Shown: positions 9,623 to 19,117 of the stretch, in pieces
Numbering within the stretch: the first letter of the stretch is position 1
Layout: every line of letters starts with the position of its first letter
Source of the DNA: Pichia kudriavzevii
Lineage: Eukaryota; Ascomycota; Pichiomycetes; Pichiales; Pichiaceae
Direction: 5' to 3'
Assembly: GCF_003054445.1 (NCBI RefSeq)
Contig: NC_042509.1
Span: 124,001 to 188,000 of the forward strand
DNA: 64,000 nucleotides
Program-made: the position numbers and the translations under genes
Notes under the pieces: generated by a model
Database searches by the model: none
What the model was told of the DNA's origin: nothing
The model's input: the letters and a program-made list of their open reading frames with translations, nothing else

Positions 9623-10162
9623 GAAAGCTAGAAAATCAGCAAGCTACTCTTAGGATTCATGATGTGAAAATGCCATACCGCTTACACAACCGTCACTACA
9701 AGGCAAAGAGAAGGGCATACAAAGTAAAGAGCACTTCTGTAGACGGCCTTGTACTTAATAAATGAAATGGACCTTAATTTTAATGATATTTATAAAGACA
9801 TGTATAAATAAATAGAATATTAGACGTGTAAACAGCCACCAATGGAGGTAGAAGATTGACAAATTTTAATTGTAGTTATTTTCCGGTTATTTGAAATTCA
9901 AAGTAATGAATAAGAAATGTACAGTAGGCGAATAAAGTCAAGAGACGCATGCATGGGGGACGAGTTGTTGCTTTTCAGTTTTCATCTTGTGTACGCCATG
10001 AGAGCCAATCACCATTTAGACGCCTCTGATACGAGGGGCGAATTGTACTCGGATGGATGTGAAGTGAAGTGAAGTGAAGTGAAGTGAAGTGAAGTGAAGT
10101 GAAGTGATGGTGAGGGGAGGGGTGAAGAGGGGTGTGGTTGTTGAGCACTCTGATGTCTGGGT
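9623..10162. other. intergenic, 3' side of MIC10
   Basis: No gene seen. AT-rich from 9760 to 9900; ends with the GTGAA pentamer array next to the MIC10 stop. Confidence 0.6.
10059..10107. repeat. (GTGAA)n pentanucleotide repeat
   Basis: Nearly ten tandem GTGAA units, starting 56 bp beyond the MIC10 stop codon. Confidence 0.95.
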
Positions 10163-10429
10163 CTAAGCATCGATTCTTCTAATACCGGCCTCTCTGAAAA
10201 CAGAGTCTGCCTCTGCGTAGGACCTGCCCAAACCAAAACCAACGCCCAACCAGACAGGGAAGGCTCTCCTCTTAAACAAGAGTACAGACAAAACCACACC
10301 GCCTCCAAAACCAAGGCCTGTCTTGACAATGGCGTTCGACAAGGCAACGTCCCAAGCGGAGGAAATGATGGTGGACGAAGGAACAGTGAGCTGTTGTTGT
10401 TGTTGTTGTTGTTGTTGTAGAGCAGACAT
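10163..10429 (-). CDS. MIC10: MICOS complex subunit Mic10
   Basis: 88 residues from ATG 10429 (MSALQQQ). Mic10 is the membrane-bending core of the MICOS complex at mitochondrial crista junctions. Two hydrophobic segments (about 34-52 and 58-74) carry the family glycine motifs TGLGFGGGV and [14 protein letters not shown], joined by the conserved positive loop [10 protein letters not shown]. The match to S. cerevisiae Mic10 is close in this part. Unusual: the N-terminus has a run of nine glutamines coded almost only by CAA, where the S. cerevisiae protein has an unrelated short tail. The open frame runs upstream of the ATG without another one. Confidence 0.95.
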   Translation of the reverse strand: MSALQQQQQQQQQLTVPSSTIISSAWDVALSNAIVKTGLGFGGGVVLSVLLFKRRAFPVWLGVGFGLGRSYAEADSVFREAGIRRIDA

Positions 10430-11388
10430 GACTTTGTGGATTGTAGGGAGGCGAAAGTGTTTAAAGACAGTAGCACTTGACCCAAAGTGGCACTCTTCAA
10501 TGAGTGTCTCTCTAATTTCCACTTTCTTTACTGAGGAATGAAAAAAAGGACTTGAAGTATTCTCAAGAGTGCGCTGCCGAAACAGGCAAGTGCAGAGTGG
10601 GGGGGGGGGGGGGGGAACAACGCTCAATGGGGAAAAAGAAACATGCCACCCGTGCACCACCGCATGTGACTTTGGATATTTTCTTTTTTTTTTTCTCCAC
10701 CAATAGAAGAGACGCGTGTTTTAGCGCAGCTTGGAAAATCGCGCATCTCTAAAGGGAAAGTCCATTTTACAGTGCCATGGTGCTTATCAATTAGCAGCGT
10801 ATATAGGGACGCCTTTTAAATATGATAAATATAACCATAAATATAACCACAAATACAACTGTAAATACAACTGTAAATACCACTACCACCGTCATGGCTC
10901 AATGTAGACACGTCTGTAAGACTTTACGCAAATGCAAATCCAATTGGCAACCACCAGTGTTGTGCTGCAATTGGCTGTGCAAGCAATCTGATTAAGAAAA
11001 ACAAAGGGAGGGGGGAAATAAAAAAAACACATGGTGAACACCGACGCGTCGATTGCCGCAATATTGCTTATATTCACCGGCGAAAATCCATTTTTCCGTT
11101 TTCCATGTCCGATTTCCCTCTTAAAGAAAAACGCGGTTGCGCTTTTTTTTTTTCCTTTTTCTCCCCCCCCGTGTGTTTACGGAACCTCCCTTTTTGCCAC
11201 GATTCGTTGTCGATTTCCATTTGCTGGCAGCGCTGCTTGGTGATGATGGCAATTTTTCAAATACTTTCAACCTGGTGGATTTGGTTGGGATGTTTTATTC
11301 AAGTTTTCTTATATACCTTTTTTCTTTAACAGAATTTACTCTTGAAGTTTGTTTTACCATCTAATTGGACTTATTCCTACTTACAACG
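10430..11388. other. divergent promoter region of MIC10 and MIR1
   Basis: No gene seen. Holds a 17-base G run at 10599-10615, imperfect AAATATAACC/AAATACAACT repeats at about 10816-10885, several long T runs, and a T-rich segment just before MIR1. Confidence 0.6.
10599..10615 (+). repeat. 17-base poly-G tract
   Basis: Unbroken run of 17 G on the plus strand, about 170 bp upstream of the MIC10 ATG. Long G runs are rare in yeast and length-unstable. Confidence 0.95.
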
Positions 11389-12315
11389 ATGTCTTCCTCT
11401 TCTGCACCAGTTATTCCTTCCTTCTCTGTTCTTGATTATTCCAAATTCGCCTTAGCAGGTGCTATTGGTTGTGGTGTTACTCATGGTTCCATGACTCCTA
11501 TTGATGTTGTCAAGACTAGAATCCAACTAGAACCAACTGTTTACAACACCGGTATGGTTGGCTCCTTTAAGAAAATCATTTCTCAAGAAGGTGCTGGTGC
11601 CCTCTTGACTGGTTTAGGTCCAACTGTTTTGGGTTATTCCATTCAAGGTGCTTTCAAGTTTGGTGGTTACGAGTTGTTCAAGAAGATCTTTATTGACTAC
11701 TTAGGTTACGATACCGCCTCCAAGTATAAGGACGCAGTCTATATTGGTTCTGCAGCAACTGCAGAATTCTTTGCCGACATTGCACTTTGTCCACTTGAAG
11801 CTACTAGAATTAGATTGGTCTCTCAACCAACTTTTGCTAATGGTTTAGTTGGTGGATTCTCCAGAATCTTAAAGGAAGAAGGTGTAGGATCCTTTTATGC
11901 TGGTTTCACCCCAATCTTGTTCAAGCAAATTCCTTATAATATTGCAAAGTTCTTGACTTATGAGAGAGCAGCAGAAGCTATCTATGCAGCTGTTGGTACT
12001 CCAAAGGATCAATTATCATCAACCGCTACCACCGGTATCAACTTGGGTGCAGGTGTCATTGCAGGTTGTATGGCTGCATTTGTCTCCCAACCAGCTGACA
12101 CCTTGTTGTCCAAGGTCAACAAGACAAAGAAGGCACCAGGCCAATCCACAGTTGGATTGTTGATCCAATTGGCTAAGGAATTGGGTGTTAGAGGCTCCTT
12201 TGCAGGTTTACCAACAAGATTCGTCATGGTGGGTACTTTGACCTCCTTACAATTCGCCCTATACGGCTCTATCAAGGGTGCTCTAGGCTGTCCTGCAGTT
12301 GTTACTCTTAAATAG
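11389..12315 (+). CDS. MIR1: mitochondrial phosphate carrier
   Basis: 308 residues from ATG 11389 ([13 protein letters not shown]). Inner-membrane carrier that imports phosphate with protons for ATP synthesis. Three carrier repeats are visible with signatures [20 protein letters not shown] and [10 protein letters not shown], six membrane helices expected. The sequence tracks S. cerevisiae Mir1 almost residue for residue ([34 protein letters not shown]) and not the related Pic2. Codon choice is strongly biased toward a few codons, as in highly expressed yeast genes. The frame is open 8 codons upstream but starts there with TTG. Confidence 0.97.
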   Translation: MSSSSAPVIPSFSVLDYSKFALAGAIGCGVTHGSMTPIDVVKTRIQLEPTVYNTGMVGSFKKIISQEGAGALLTGLGPTVLGYSIQGAFKFGGYELFKKIFIDYLGYDTASKYKDAVYIGSAATAEFFADIALCPLEATRIRLVSQPTFANGLVGGFSRILKEEGVGSFYAGFTPILFKQIPYNIAKFLTYERAAEAIYAAVGTPKDQLSSTATTGINLGAGVIAGCMAAFVSQPADTLLSKVNKTKKAPGQSTVGLLIQLAKELGVRGSFAGLPTRFVMVGTLTSLQFALYGSIKGALGCPAVVTLK

Positions 12316-12658
12316 TTGTAACGTGTTGCACTAATCCACTACGCCCTTCCCCCCTTCCCCCCCTCTATATTGTATACGGATCTCATGTATTACATGTCTT
12401 CATATTTATAATAATATATTCGACCATCTTAAATCCTGGCTCAAAGAGAACCCATTACCCCTTCTCTGTCACCCTTCTCTTTCCCCCGTACACATTTCCA
12501 CCCTGTTGTACACACTGCCCCAAACAGCTTTGGCTCTCCCTTTCTTGGCGCCACTTACATTCACCATCGACGTCGTTGTAGATTTTAAATAGTTACACAT
12601 CACTGCAGAGATACCTAGTTTAGCCACTTACTTACTGTTCGCCTAGCTACTGCAAACT
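12316..12658. other. convergent 3' region of MIR1 and YRA1
   Basis: No gene seen. C-rich run at 12351-12363 and AT-rich segment at 12395-12425, likely within the two 3'-UTRs. Confidence 0.6.
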
Positions 12659-13660
12659 CTACTCCATTGCAACGTCGTTGTTGGCAACGGGGAATGCATC
12701 CAGAGCAGCACCACCGTTGGCTTCATCACCGTGTATTTCGTGGGCTTCGGTAGACGCAATTCCTTGACCTGCATCCTCAACATGACCAACTGCAGGCACC
12801 GCTGCAGCAACTTGTCCCCACTGTTGTTGCTGCTCAGCTGACCCGTCCGCTGGCACTGACATGTCTGTTTGCCCCTGTGCTTGTTCTTGTGCTGGTTGGC
12901 CTCCAACAGCATCCACCGGCGCTGCGCCGTTCATGTACTGCAATAGCTCGTTATCTAGATCTTCCAGGGATTTACGTGGAGGCGCCTTAGGCTTGTTCTT
13001 CTTACTCTTTGGAGCTTGTCTCTCCCTTCTGAGCTCCTGGCCTTGTCTGCCTCCAATTCTGTCCAATAATGACATCGTGGTTGACACGTTGATGATCTGG
13101 CCCGCCGCTAACCGGCCATCAAACCTTCTGATCGCCTCTCTTGCATCCCTGCTCGATTCAAACTCAACATAGGCAACACCGGTGGATTTGCCCAACGTAT
13201 TGAACTTCAAATCAACCTGCACAACTGGCCCAATGGTCTCCATCAATTTGCCCAAATCCTGCGCAGTCAAATCGGGATGTAGATTGGTCACCTTGATTTC
13301 CGTCGCTTTCCCATTGGAACCAGATCCTCCAAAGGGCCGTGCACCTCTGTGTCCTCCACTTCTGGAATTACCTCTAGCTCCACGCCCACCTCGATGGCTT
13401 GGCTTATTCACTCCTCCTCTTTTGCCTGTCTTGTGCGCATTGCGGTTCTATATCGGGGGGCTTCTGTTAGTATCTATCTTCATTGACCAATTCGTCTAGT
13501 TATTTTGTTTATTTGCGTGCTGTGTTGATTCAGCTGCCCCTCCATCTTCACTCATTTCCAGGGGGGTATATACAAATCTCGATTAATGACGTACTCTAGT
13601 TGGACCTTTTGAACTCGATCCAATGATCTCATCCAATGACTTTTCTAATAATGAAGACAT
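12659..13660 (-). CDS. YRA1: mRNA export adaptor Yra1 (ALY/REF family), spliced
   Basis: Proposed exon 1 at 13660-13595 (22 codons, MSSLLEKSLDEIIGSSSKGP ending TR), intron 13594-13448, exon 2 at 13447-12659; product 284 residues. Yra1 binds mRNA and hands it to Mex67-Mtr2 within TREX. Exon 1 encodes the UAP56/Sub2-binding motif LDKSLDEIIGS-type, exon 2 the RG-rich region, one RRM (about 68-145: TEIKVTNLHPDLTAQDL, GVAYVEFESSRDAREAI), then KKNKPKAPPRKSLEDLDNEL, the family C-terminal element. A Gln/Ala-rich tail of about 100 residues follows, longer than in S. cerevisiae, where the protein ends soon after the SLEDLD helix. Without exon 1 there is no ATG start for the RRM frame. Confidence 0.92.
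13448..13594 (-). other. YRA1: spliceosomal intron of YRA1
   Basis: Donor GTACGT (variant of GTATGT) after ACT AGA, perfect branch point TACTAAC at 13472-13466, acceptor TATAG ending at 13448. 147 nt, phase 0. An AG directly after the branch point must be skipped. Confidence 0.82.
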
Positions 13661-13933
13661 TCTAAACGACTTGGTTTCTGATGTATGTGACGTGAGAGAC
13701 AAACTGCTCCTGTCTTACTCAACTCCTCTCTACTGTCCAAAAGTCTTCGATTTACACAAACAGCGAAACATGCTTGAATTTTCATCTTCACATGAATCTC
13801 CCCCAGACCAGCAGTTACCCGATTAGGCAATTTCGAGCGTACGGCCAAAGCTTTGTCATATTAATGCAATATTCTCCTTTCTATTATATACTGCAAGAGA
13901 AGCAGGCTGCTATACACAATCTTACAAGACGCA

Positions 13934-14944
13934 TCAGTCAGATTTTCTGCGTTTGGAGGATAACCCATCCATTACAATATCGGGATACTCATTATGAAGG
14001 TATTCACTGGCCAACAGACTTAGTGCATCGAGTTTCGTTGTGTTTTTAGGCGACAGAACTTCATCTGAGGGCGTTTTCCCCGTACACGCATTAGGCGTAG
14101 AAATGTGGATTGGTAATGTATTGGAATTCGTACTCAGCGGGGAACCCACCACGTACGACGGGTTCGACAAACGGAGCTGCGTTTCCAACATCTCGATTCT
14201 GTCCTTCAATTTGTAATTCTCTGTTATAAAGAATTTCAGCTTTTCGTTCTTTAGTGTCTTGATGTACTTTATCAACTTCAAGTTCCGTTCATTGATTGCA
14301 GTGTTCTCTGATTGTGTCATACGCAATGTCTTTTCAAGTTGGTCGATCTTCTTCATTAACATAAACCTCTCCATACTGAAATCGTCCCGGATATTGGATA
14401 TCTCATTCTTCAATAAAGAGTTCTTCAAATTTAACCGTAATACCGTCGATTTGAATGACTCCATAAACATCACCAACTGTTGCCTACTGTCCTCCTCGCT
14501 AGACGCGTTACCTATCACCCTCTCCTTGAATTCCTCAATTTGATTTAGGCATTTGTGCACATCTGGATCCATCTTATTGAAATCAACCTTATACTGATCG
14601 TTATTCTCGTTCTCCCTTAGTTTGTAAAGAACACCAGCTTCGCTACTGCTCGTGGTGCTGTTATTATCACTATGTATCTCCCTAGGACTAGAATTGACAA
14701 GTCGGCCACTGGACAGCAGCTGCTCACTCGTCGATCCAGAGTATGCCATTGTGGGCGGCTTGTAGTCGAATGGATCCAAATTTAGCCCGTTGGCCATAAT
14801 GGGTGACTTGATTAAGCCGAAACTCATGTTGTTGGTGCTGTTGGTGCTGTTAAACTCCTCTCGTGTATCTCTAGCCTGTTGGAAACGAGGCGTGCTGGAG
14901 ACGCTGGGGGAAAGCGGGGGGTTTTCGGCGTTCTCTTGACTCAT
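13934..14944 (-). CDS. coiled-coil protein, unrecognised (possibly Fdo1-like)
   Basis: 336 residues from ATG 14944 (MSQENAENPPLSPSVSSTP). The first 110 residues are Ser/Asn-rich and disordered with several SP sites. A coiled coil spans about 125-265 (EISNIRDDFSMERFMLMKKIDQLEKTLRMTQSEN and following). The tail ends with a short conserved-looking helix TTKLDALSLLASEYLHNEYPD and a basic SSKRRKSD, a possible nuclear signal. The layout recalls S. cerevisiae Fdo1 (YMR144W), a coiled-coil partner of Fkh1, but I cannot confirm orthology by eye. It is transcribed away from RIX7 3' end with about 700 bp upstream. Confidence 0.75.
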   Translation of the reverse strand: MSQENAENPPLSPSVSSTPRFQQARDTREEFNSTNSTNNMSFGLIKSPIMANGLNLDPFDYKPPTMAYSGSTSEQLLSSGRLVNSSPREIHSDNNSTTSSSEAGVLYKLRENENNDQYKVDFNKMDPDVHKCLNQIEEFKERVIGNASSEEDSRQQLVMFMESFKSTVLRLNLKNSLLKNEISNIRDDFSMERFMLMKKIDQLEKTLRMTQSENTAINERNLKLIKYIKTLKNEKLKFFITENYKLKDRIEMLETQLRLSNPSYVVGSPLSTNSNTLPIHISTPNACTGKTPSDEVLSPKNTTKLDALSLLASEYLHNEYPDIVMDGLSSKRRKSD

Positions 14945-15645
14945 TGCAAAATGTTACTTCCAGTGGCTGTGTCTGCCTATATGCTGACTGGTGGAGGGTG
15001 CAGGCGTGGTTGTGTTTGTGTGACTATTTCGTGTATGCTGTGTATTCTGTCCATTGAAAAAGGTCAAAACTCGCTCACGCGTTGCATTCCAAACAGAGCA
15101 AATCCATGGATTACGCTCCGGTAATTTGTAGCAGCTCGTTGTTTCTTTCCCGTTTGGTTTCAACAGAACAACAGAGTAGACCCAATAGGTATCATCTTCG
15201 GTTAAGCTTTGAACCAGTGTGAAGTTAAAATGGCTCTTGTTGTAGTGATTATCTGGAATTTAAAGTGGTTTCTGTTCTCTTTTTTGAACTTATAGCTTTC
15301 TACTTTGGTACGTAAATGCTACCTTTTGTTTTTTTCTTCCACATTTAGAAAGAGTTTCTGGGGAACTAGAACTGATACTTCTATCTGGTGCTGATCATTC
15401 ACGTACCAACTAAAGGTGTGTTTAATCATGTATAAGTTTTCCATGTCCATGCAGGGGAAAGGACTACCCAAACAGCAACGTGTAATGGGAGGGGAGCACT
15501 GGCTAAACCTCCATACTCTGGAACATGTTGGTGTATATCTTTTCTCTAAGAGAAGTTTCACGTTATTATACAGGTATGGATTGAATACACAAATATCTAT
15601 GTGAGAAAAAAAAAACAAGTTGCCAATTGCTAGTGGGGGCTGGAA
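14945..15645. other. intergenic region between the coiled-coil gene and RIX7
   Basis: No gene seen. Contains the coiled-coil gene promoter and the RIX7 3' region; an A run at 15606-15616 lies beside the RIX7 stop. Confidence 0.6.
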
Positions 15646-18171
15646 TCAAATATCTGCAACTTCTTCTTTACTTGGGGCACTGACGCCCGTTTTGTCCCAT
15701 CCTAGTCTTTTGTTGAGCTTCTCGTATTTAGCACGATCTCGATCACTGACCGATGGCTTAGTAGCATCAAGAGCTTTGTCAAAATCGTCAGCAGTAACAA
15801 CAATGTTGGACATATCACTGGCCTCCTCGTCAACATATTCGTCCAAATTCTTGATCCCGGTGAAAATCTTTCTCTTCAAAGCAATGACTGATGCTTCCCT
15901 GACTAAGGACGACAAATCTGCACCAGAGAAGTTTCTGCATCTTTCATCGTGGGATATAGAGCTCAAATCGATATCACTGGATAGCGGTGTTCCGTTCGAC
16001 TTGATCAATGTCTTCAATATGTCTAGTCTCTCCGCTGCATTAGGCAGTTCAATAAATAGCGACTTATCTAATCGACCGGGTCTCAACATTGCGGGGTCAA
16101 TCATGTCTGGTCTATTGGTTGCACCAATGACAAAAATCCCCTTCCTGTTATTCAAACCATCTAGCTCTGTTAATAGTGTATTCACCACACGGGACGAACT
16201 TTCACTCAAACTCGTGTCTCTTCTCGGTACGAGGGCATCCAATTCATCAAAGAAGATTATACAAGGGACACTAGCGCGTGCTCTAGAGAAGACCTGACGA
16301 ACTGCACGTTCAGACTCACCAACATACTTATTCAATAGTTCTGGTCCTTTGACACTGATGAAGTTAGCCTTAGATTCATTCGCAACAGCCTTGGCTAACA
16401 ATGTCTTACCACAACCTGGTGGCCCCCACATTAGAACACCAGCAGGCGCCGAAATACCAACTTTCAAGTAAATTTCAGGATGCTTGATAGGCTGAACAAT
16501 GGCCATGTGTAATTCTATTCTGATGTTAGATAATGCACCAACATTGGCCCATGTGACATCAGGAACGGTAGCAAACCCTTCACGCTTAGCTGTAGGTTGG
16601 ATACTTGGTAGTGCTGTTAGGAAATCTTCCTTTGTTATACAGAGAGGTTCCAGCTGCTTTTCAGTCAATGGGTTTGGATGTTTCTCTAGGAATTTTTGGA
16701 TGATCGATACACTGCTTCCAGGAGAGCACAACTTTGGCGATATCGCAACTTCTGCAAACGCCCTCTGGTTGCCAGACGGTGACATTGGAGTTGTTAGGGG
16801 CGTTATAAACTCTTCATCTTGTGGTCTATCCATGTCGACATCCTCACAGTGTTCTTGTTGCTCCTCTTGTGTTTTCTCCTCCTCAAAATCAAACGGCAGT
16901 TGCCCATTTTCATCCGATAGCGTGCTAAAGATTCTTTTGATTGCAGAAACACCAGCAGAGGTAACCAATGCCTTTAAATCAGCACCAACAAACCCAGGTG
17001 TCATTTTGGCCAATTCCTTCAACCCCAATTCACCTGAGATTTTCAAATTTTCAGTCATGCTTTTCAGTATATGATATCTGGCAGCTTCGCTTGGAACGTT
17101 GATACTGATTTCCCTATCAAACCGACCAGCTCTTCTCAACGCAGCATCCAAACTGTCTGGTCGATTGGTAGCCCCAATAACTATAACAGGTTTGCCGTTT
17201 GTGTTTTCAAGGGTCAGTTCGTCCATACATGTGAGTAACTGTGCAACGATCCGTCTCTCCATTTCACGCTGGGCACCTCCATCCCTCTTGGGTGTGATTG
17301 CATCAATTTCGTCTATGAAAATAATGCATGGTGCCAACGATTTTGCTTCATCAAACAGTTCTCTAACCTTCTTCTCGGACTCACCAGACATGCCGCTCAC
17401 AACCGAAGGTGCCGAGATGTTGATGAAGGAAACCCCTAGATCTCCGGCAAGCGCATTTGCTATGGAGGTTTTACCACAACCTGGAGGTCCATGGAGTAAC
17501 ACTCCCCTTGGAGGCTGAATACCTGTAGACAAGTATATTTCAGGATGCAATATGGGCATACCTACAACCTCCATCAATTCTGCGTGGACTTCGTCCAACC
17601 CACCTAGCTGTTTGAGAGAGGCCTTTGGTGGTGACCTGTCCACTTTGACCCGTTTCTTCTTACTTCCTTCCTCTTTACCTCTGCGCTTTTTATTACTCTC
17701 TTTTTCTTCTTTATCCAAAGTTTTCACCGTCTTTCCATCATTAGGGCCATTTTCGTTGGTGCTTGTGTTTGCCTGATTCCACAAACTGACAATATTCTTA
17801 TTGGCAATATTCAAATCTGTAACCTCCATCAATCCTGATTCTTCAACCTCATCCTTTGGATGTTCAATCCTAGGAGTCACTCCTAATTCTGCCAATTCCA
17901 CTGCCTCCTCCTCCTTGATTTCCGCCCATACCCTATCGATGGCCTTCCCCAGTAGATCCATCTTCATTCTGCCCATAGTTTTGTCTTGCAATCGAATATA
18001 CTGCATGATTTCATCATAGCTCAAGTCTTTGGCAAGTGCCGTTGTAAATCCTGTTTCATTATTAGGAGATAATTTTAGAGTTGCTGTTTTGTCGTCCAGC
18101 AATTTAAGTATGTGATTATAGACACTGTTATCCAGGTTTTGTTGTAACACACCTTTTTTTCTCGTAGACAT
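15646..18171 (-). CDS. RIX7: AAA ATPase Rix7, pre-60S ribosome remodelling
   Basis: 841 residues from ATG 18171 (MSTRKKGVLQQNLDNSVYNH); an 82-codon upstream continuation has no ATG at its head and lacks conservation. Rix7 (human NVL) is a hexameric double-AAA unfoldase that pulls Nsa1 off pre-60S particles in the nucleolus. Seen: N-terminal helical domain (YNHILKLLDD, SYDEIMQYIR), a basic linker with KKRRGKEEGSKKKRVK (nuclear signal), first AAA with Walker A GPPGCGKT at about 228-235 and Walker B IIFIDEID near 283, second AAA with Walker A GPPGCGKT at about 583-590 and IIFFDELDA, and arginine fingers RPDSLDAALRRAGRFD and RPGRLDKSLFI. The acidic linker between the AAA domains is Glu/Asp-rich. 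Confidence 0.96.
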   Translation of the reverse strand: MSTRKKGVLQQNLDNSVYNHILKLLDDKTATLKLSPNNETGFTTALAKDLSYDEIMQYIRLQDKTMGRMKMDLLGKAIDRVWAEIKEEEAVELAELGVTPRIEHPKDEVEESGLMEVTDLNIANKNIVSLWNQANTSTNENGPNDGKTVKTLDKEEKESNKKRRGKEEGSKKKRVKVDRSPPKASLKQLGGLDEVHAELMEVVGMPILHPEIYLSTGIQPPRGVLLHGPPGCGKTSIANALAGDLGVSFINISAPSVVSGMSGESEKKVRELFDEAKSLAPCIIFIDEIDAITPKRDGGAQREMERRIVAQLLTCMDELTLENTNGKPVIVIGATNRPDSLDAALRRAGRFDREISINVPSEAARYHILKSMTENLKISGELGLKELAKMTPGFVGADLKALVTSAGVSAIKRIFSTLSDENGQLPFDFEEEKTQEEQQEHCEDVDMDRPQDEEFITPLTTPMSPSGNQRAFAEVAISPKLCSPGSSVSIIQKFLEKHPNPLTEKQLEPLCITKEDFLTALPSIQPTAKREGFATVPDVTWANVGALSNIRIELHMAIVQPIKHPEIYLKVGISAPAGVLMWGPPGCGKTLLAKAVANESKANFISVKGPELLNKYVGESERAVRQVFSRARASVPCIIFFDELDALVPRRDTSLSESSSRVVNTLLTELDGLNNRKGIFVIGATNRPDMIDPAMLRPGRLDKSLFIELPNAAERLDILKTLIKSNGTPLSSDIDLSSISHDERCRNFSGADLSSLVREASVIALKRKIFTGIKNLDEYVDEEASDMSNIVVTADDFDKALDATKPSVSDRDRAKYEKLNKRLGWDKTGVSAPSKEEVADI

Positions 18172-18557
18172 TGCCGGGGACGGTGTTTTATTGCTGAAAA
18201 ATAGATGAAACTCAACTACTGGAAAAGTCTCTGGAATCTGAAACTTTTTTTTTTCCTCTTTTTCCACTATCGAGTTTTTTTTTTTGTTTGTGGTAAAAAA
18301 GAAAATACTGATGTGGCGCAGGCACGTGCTTTCGGAAAAACCTGAATGCGCCACTAGAAAGCACCAAGCGGTTTTTTTCCCTTTCACGGACCAAACGACA
18401 CAGCCATTAAGTGTCAACTTTGAAGGAAATGCAACATATCAGAGACTCTACAGTTCATTTACAATTAAACAGGTCTATCCTGTAGCGTTGCTATTTTCCA
18501 AAGAACTCCCAATTACTATTTAAGCGTAGAAAAATGTACTTAAATATATAGACCAGC
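18172..18557. other. RIX7 promoter region
   Basis: No gene seen. Long T runs at 18246-18285 and one CACGTG E-box at about 18322-18327. Confidence 0.5.
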
Positions 18558-18791
18558 TTATACATTCAAGATCAGTTTAAGCGCCGTATCGACATCGGCC
18601 GTTGCATCCTCCTCATCGAGATACTCTCTCACGGCTTTTCCATACACCTGGGTCTGCTTGAGCCAATGCTTGGCATACTCCTTCCGGTCCTCTGGATTGT
18701 AGTGTTCTAAAACCATGCACTTTTTCCGGTTGACATAGTTTGTCACTGGTGTAAGCAGCGAGATAATAAAGAGATCGGTGAATAGAGACAT
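18558..18791 (-). CDS. small membrane protein, 77 residues, unrecognised
   Basis: ATG 18791, stop at 18558: MSLFTDLFIISLLTPVTNYV then a soluble tail rich in charged residues (NRKKCMVLEHYNPEDRKEYAKHW, REYLDEEDATADVD). One N-terminal hydrophobic segment at about 4-20 followed by positive residues suggests a single-pass anchor with the tail on one side, a shape common in small mitochondrial or ER accessory proteins. I do not recognise the family. It sits between RIX7 and CDC4 on the same strand. Codon composition is ordinary and the ATG is the first in frame, which supports a real gene. Confidence 0.6.
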   Translation of the reverse strand: MSLFTDLFIISLLTPVTNYVNRKKCMVLEHYNPEDRKEYAKHWLKQTQVYGKAVREYLDEEDATADVDTALKLILNV

Positions 18792-19099
18792 TGGACGATA
18801 CTGTATTCTATGCTACGCTGTGCGCTAAAGATAAAACAGATGGTATTCCCCTCATGTCAGCAACCTGAGCATGGAGCCAACACGTGCCGGTAGCACGGTA
18901 CTTATATAACTGTACGTATCTTGTATAAACCTGTAGAAAGTATAGATCGTACTCAACAAAAATCCTCCTTCGTACCGAAATACCGTCTAATAACAATCGA
19001 GTGATAGTCGTCCGTACGATGAACCACTCGAACCACTTGATAAACGAAGATCCACACTTTTGGGAAAAAAAAAAAAAATAACGACAAATGTAGGAAAAA

Positions 19100-19117
19100 G
19101 ACTAGACTAGACTAGAC
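19100..19117. repeat. (GACTA)n repeat over the CDC4 stop codon
   Basis: Three and a half GACTA units; the CDC4 stop codon (19107-19109, minus) is inside the repeat. Confidence 0.9.
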
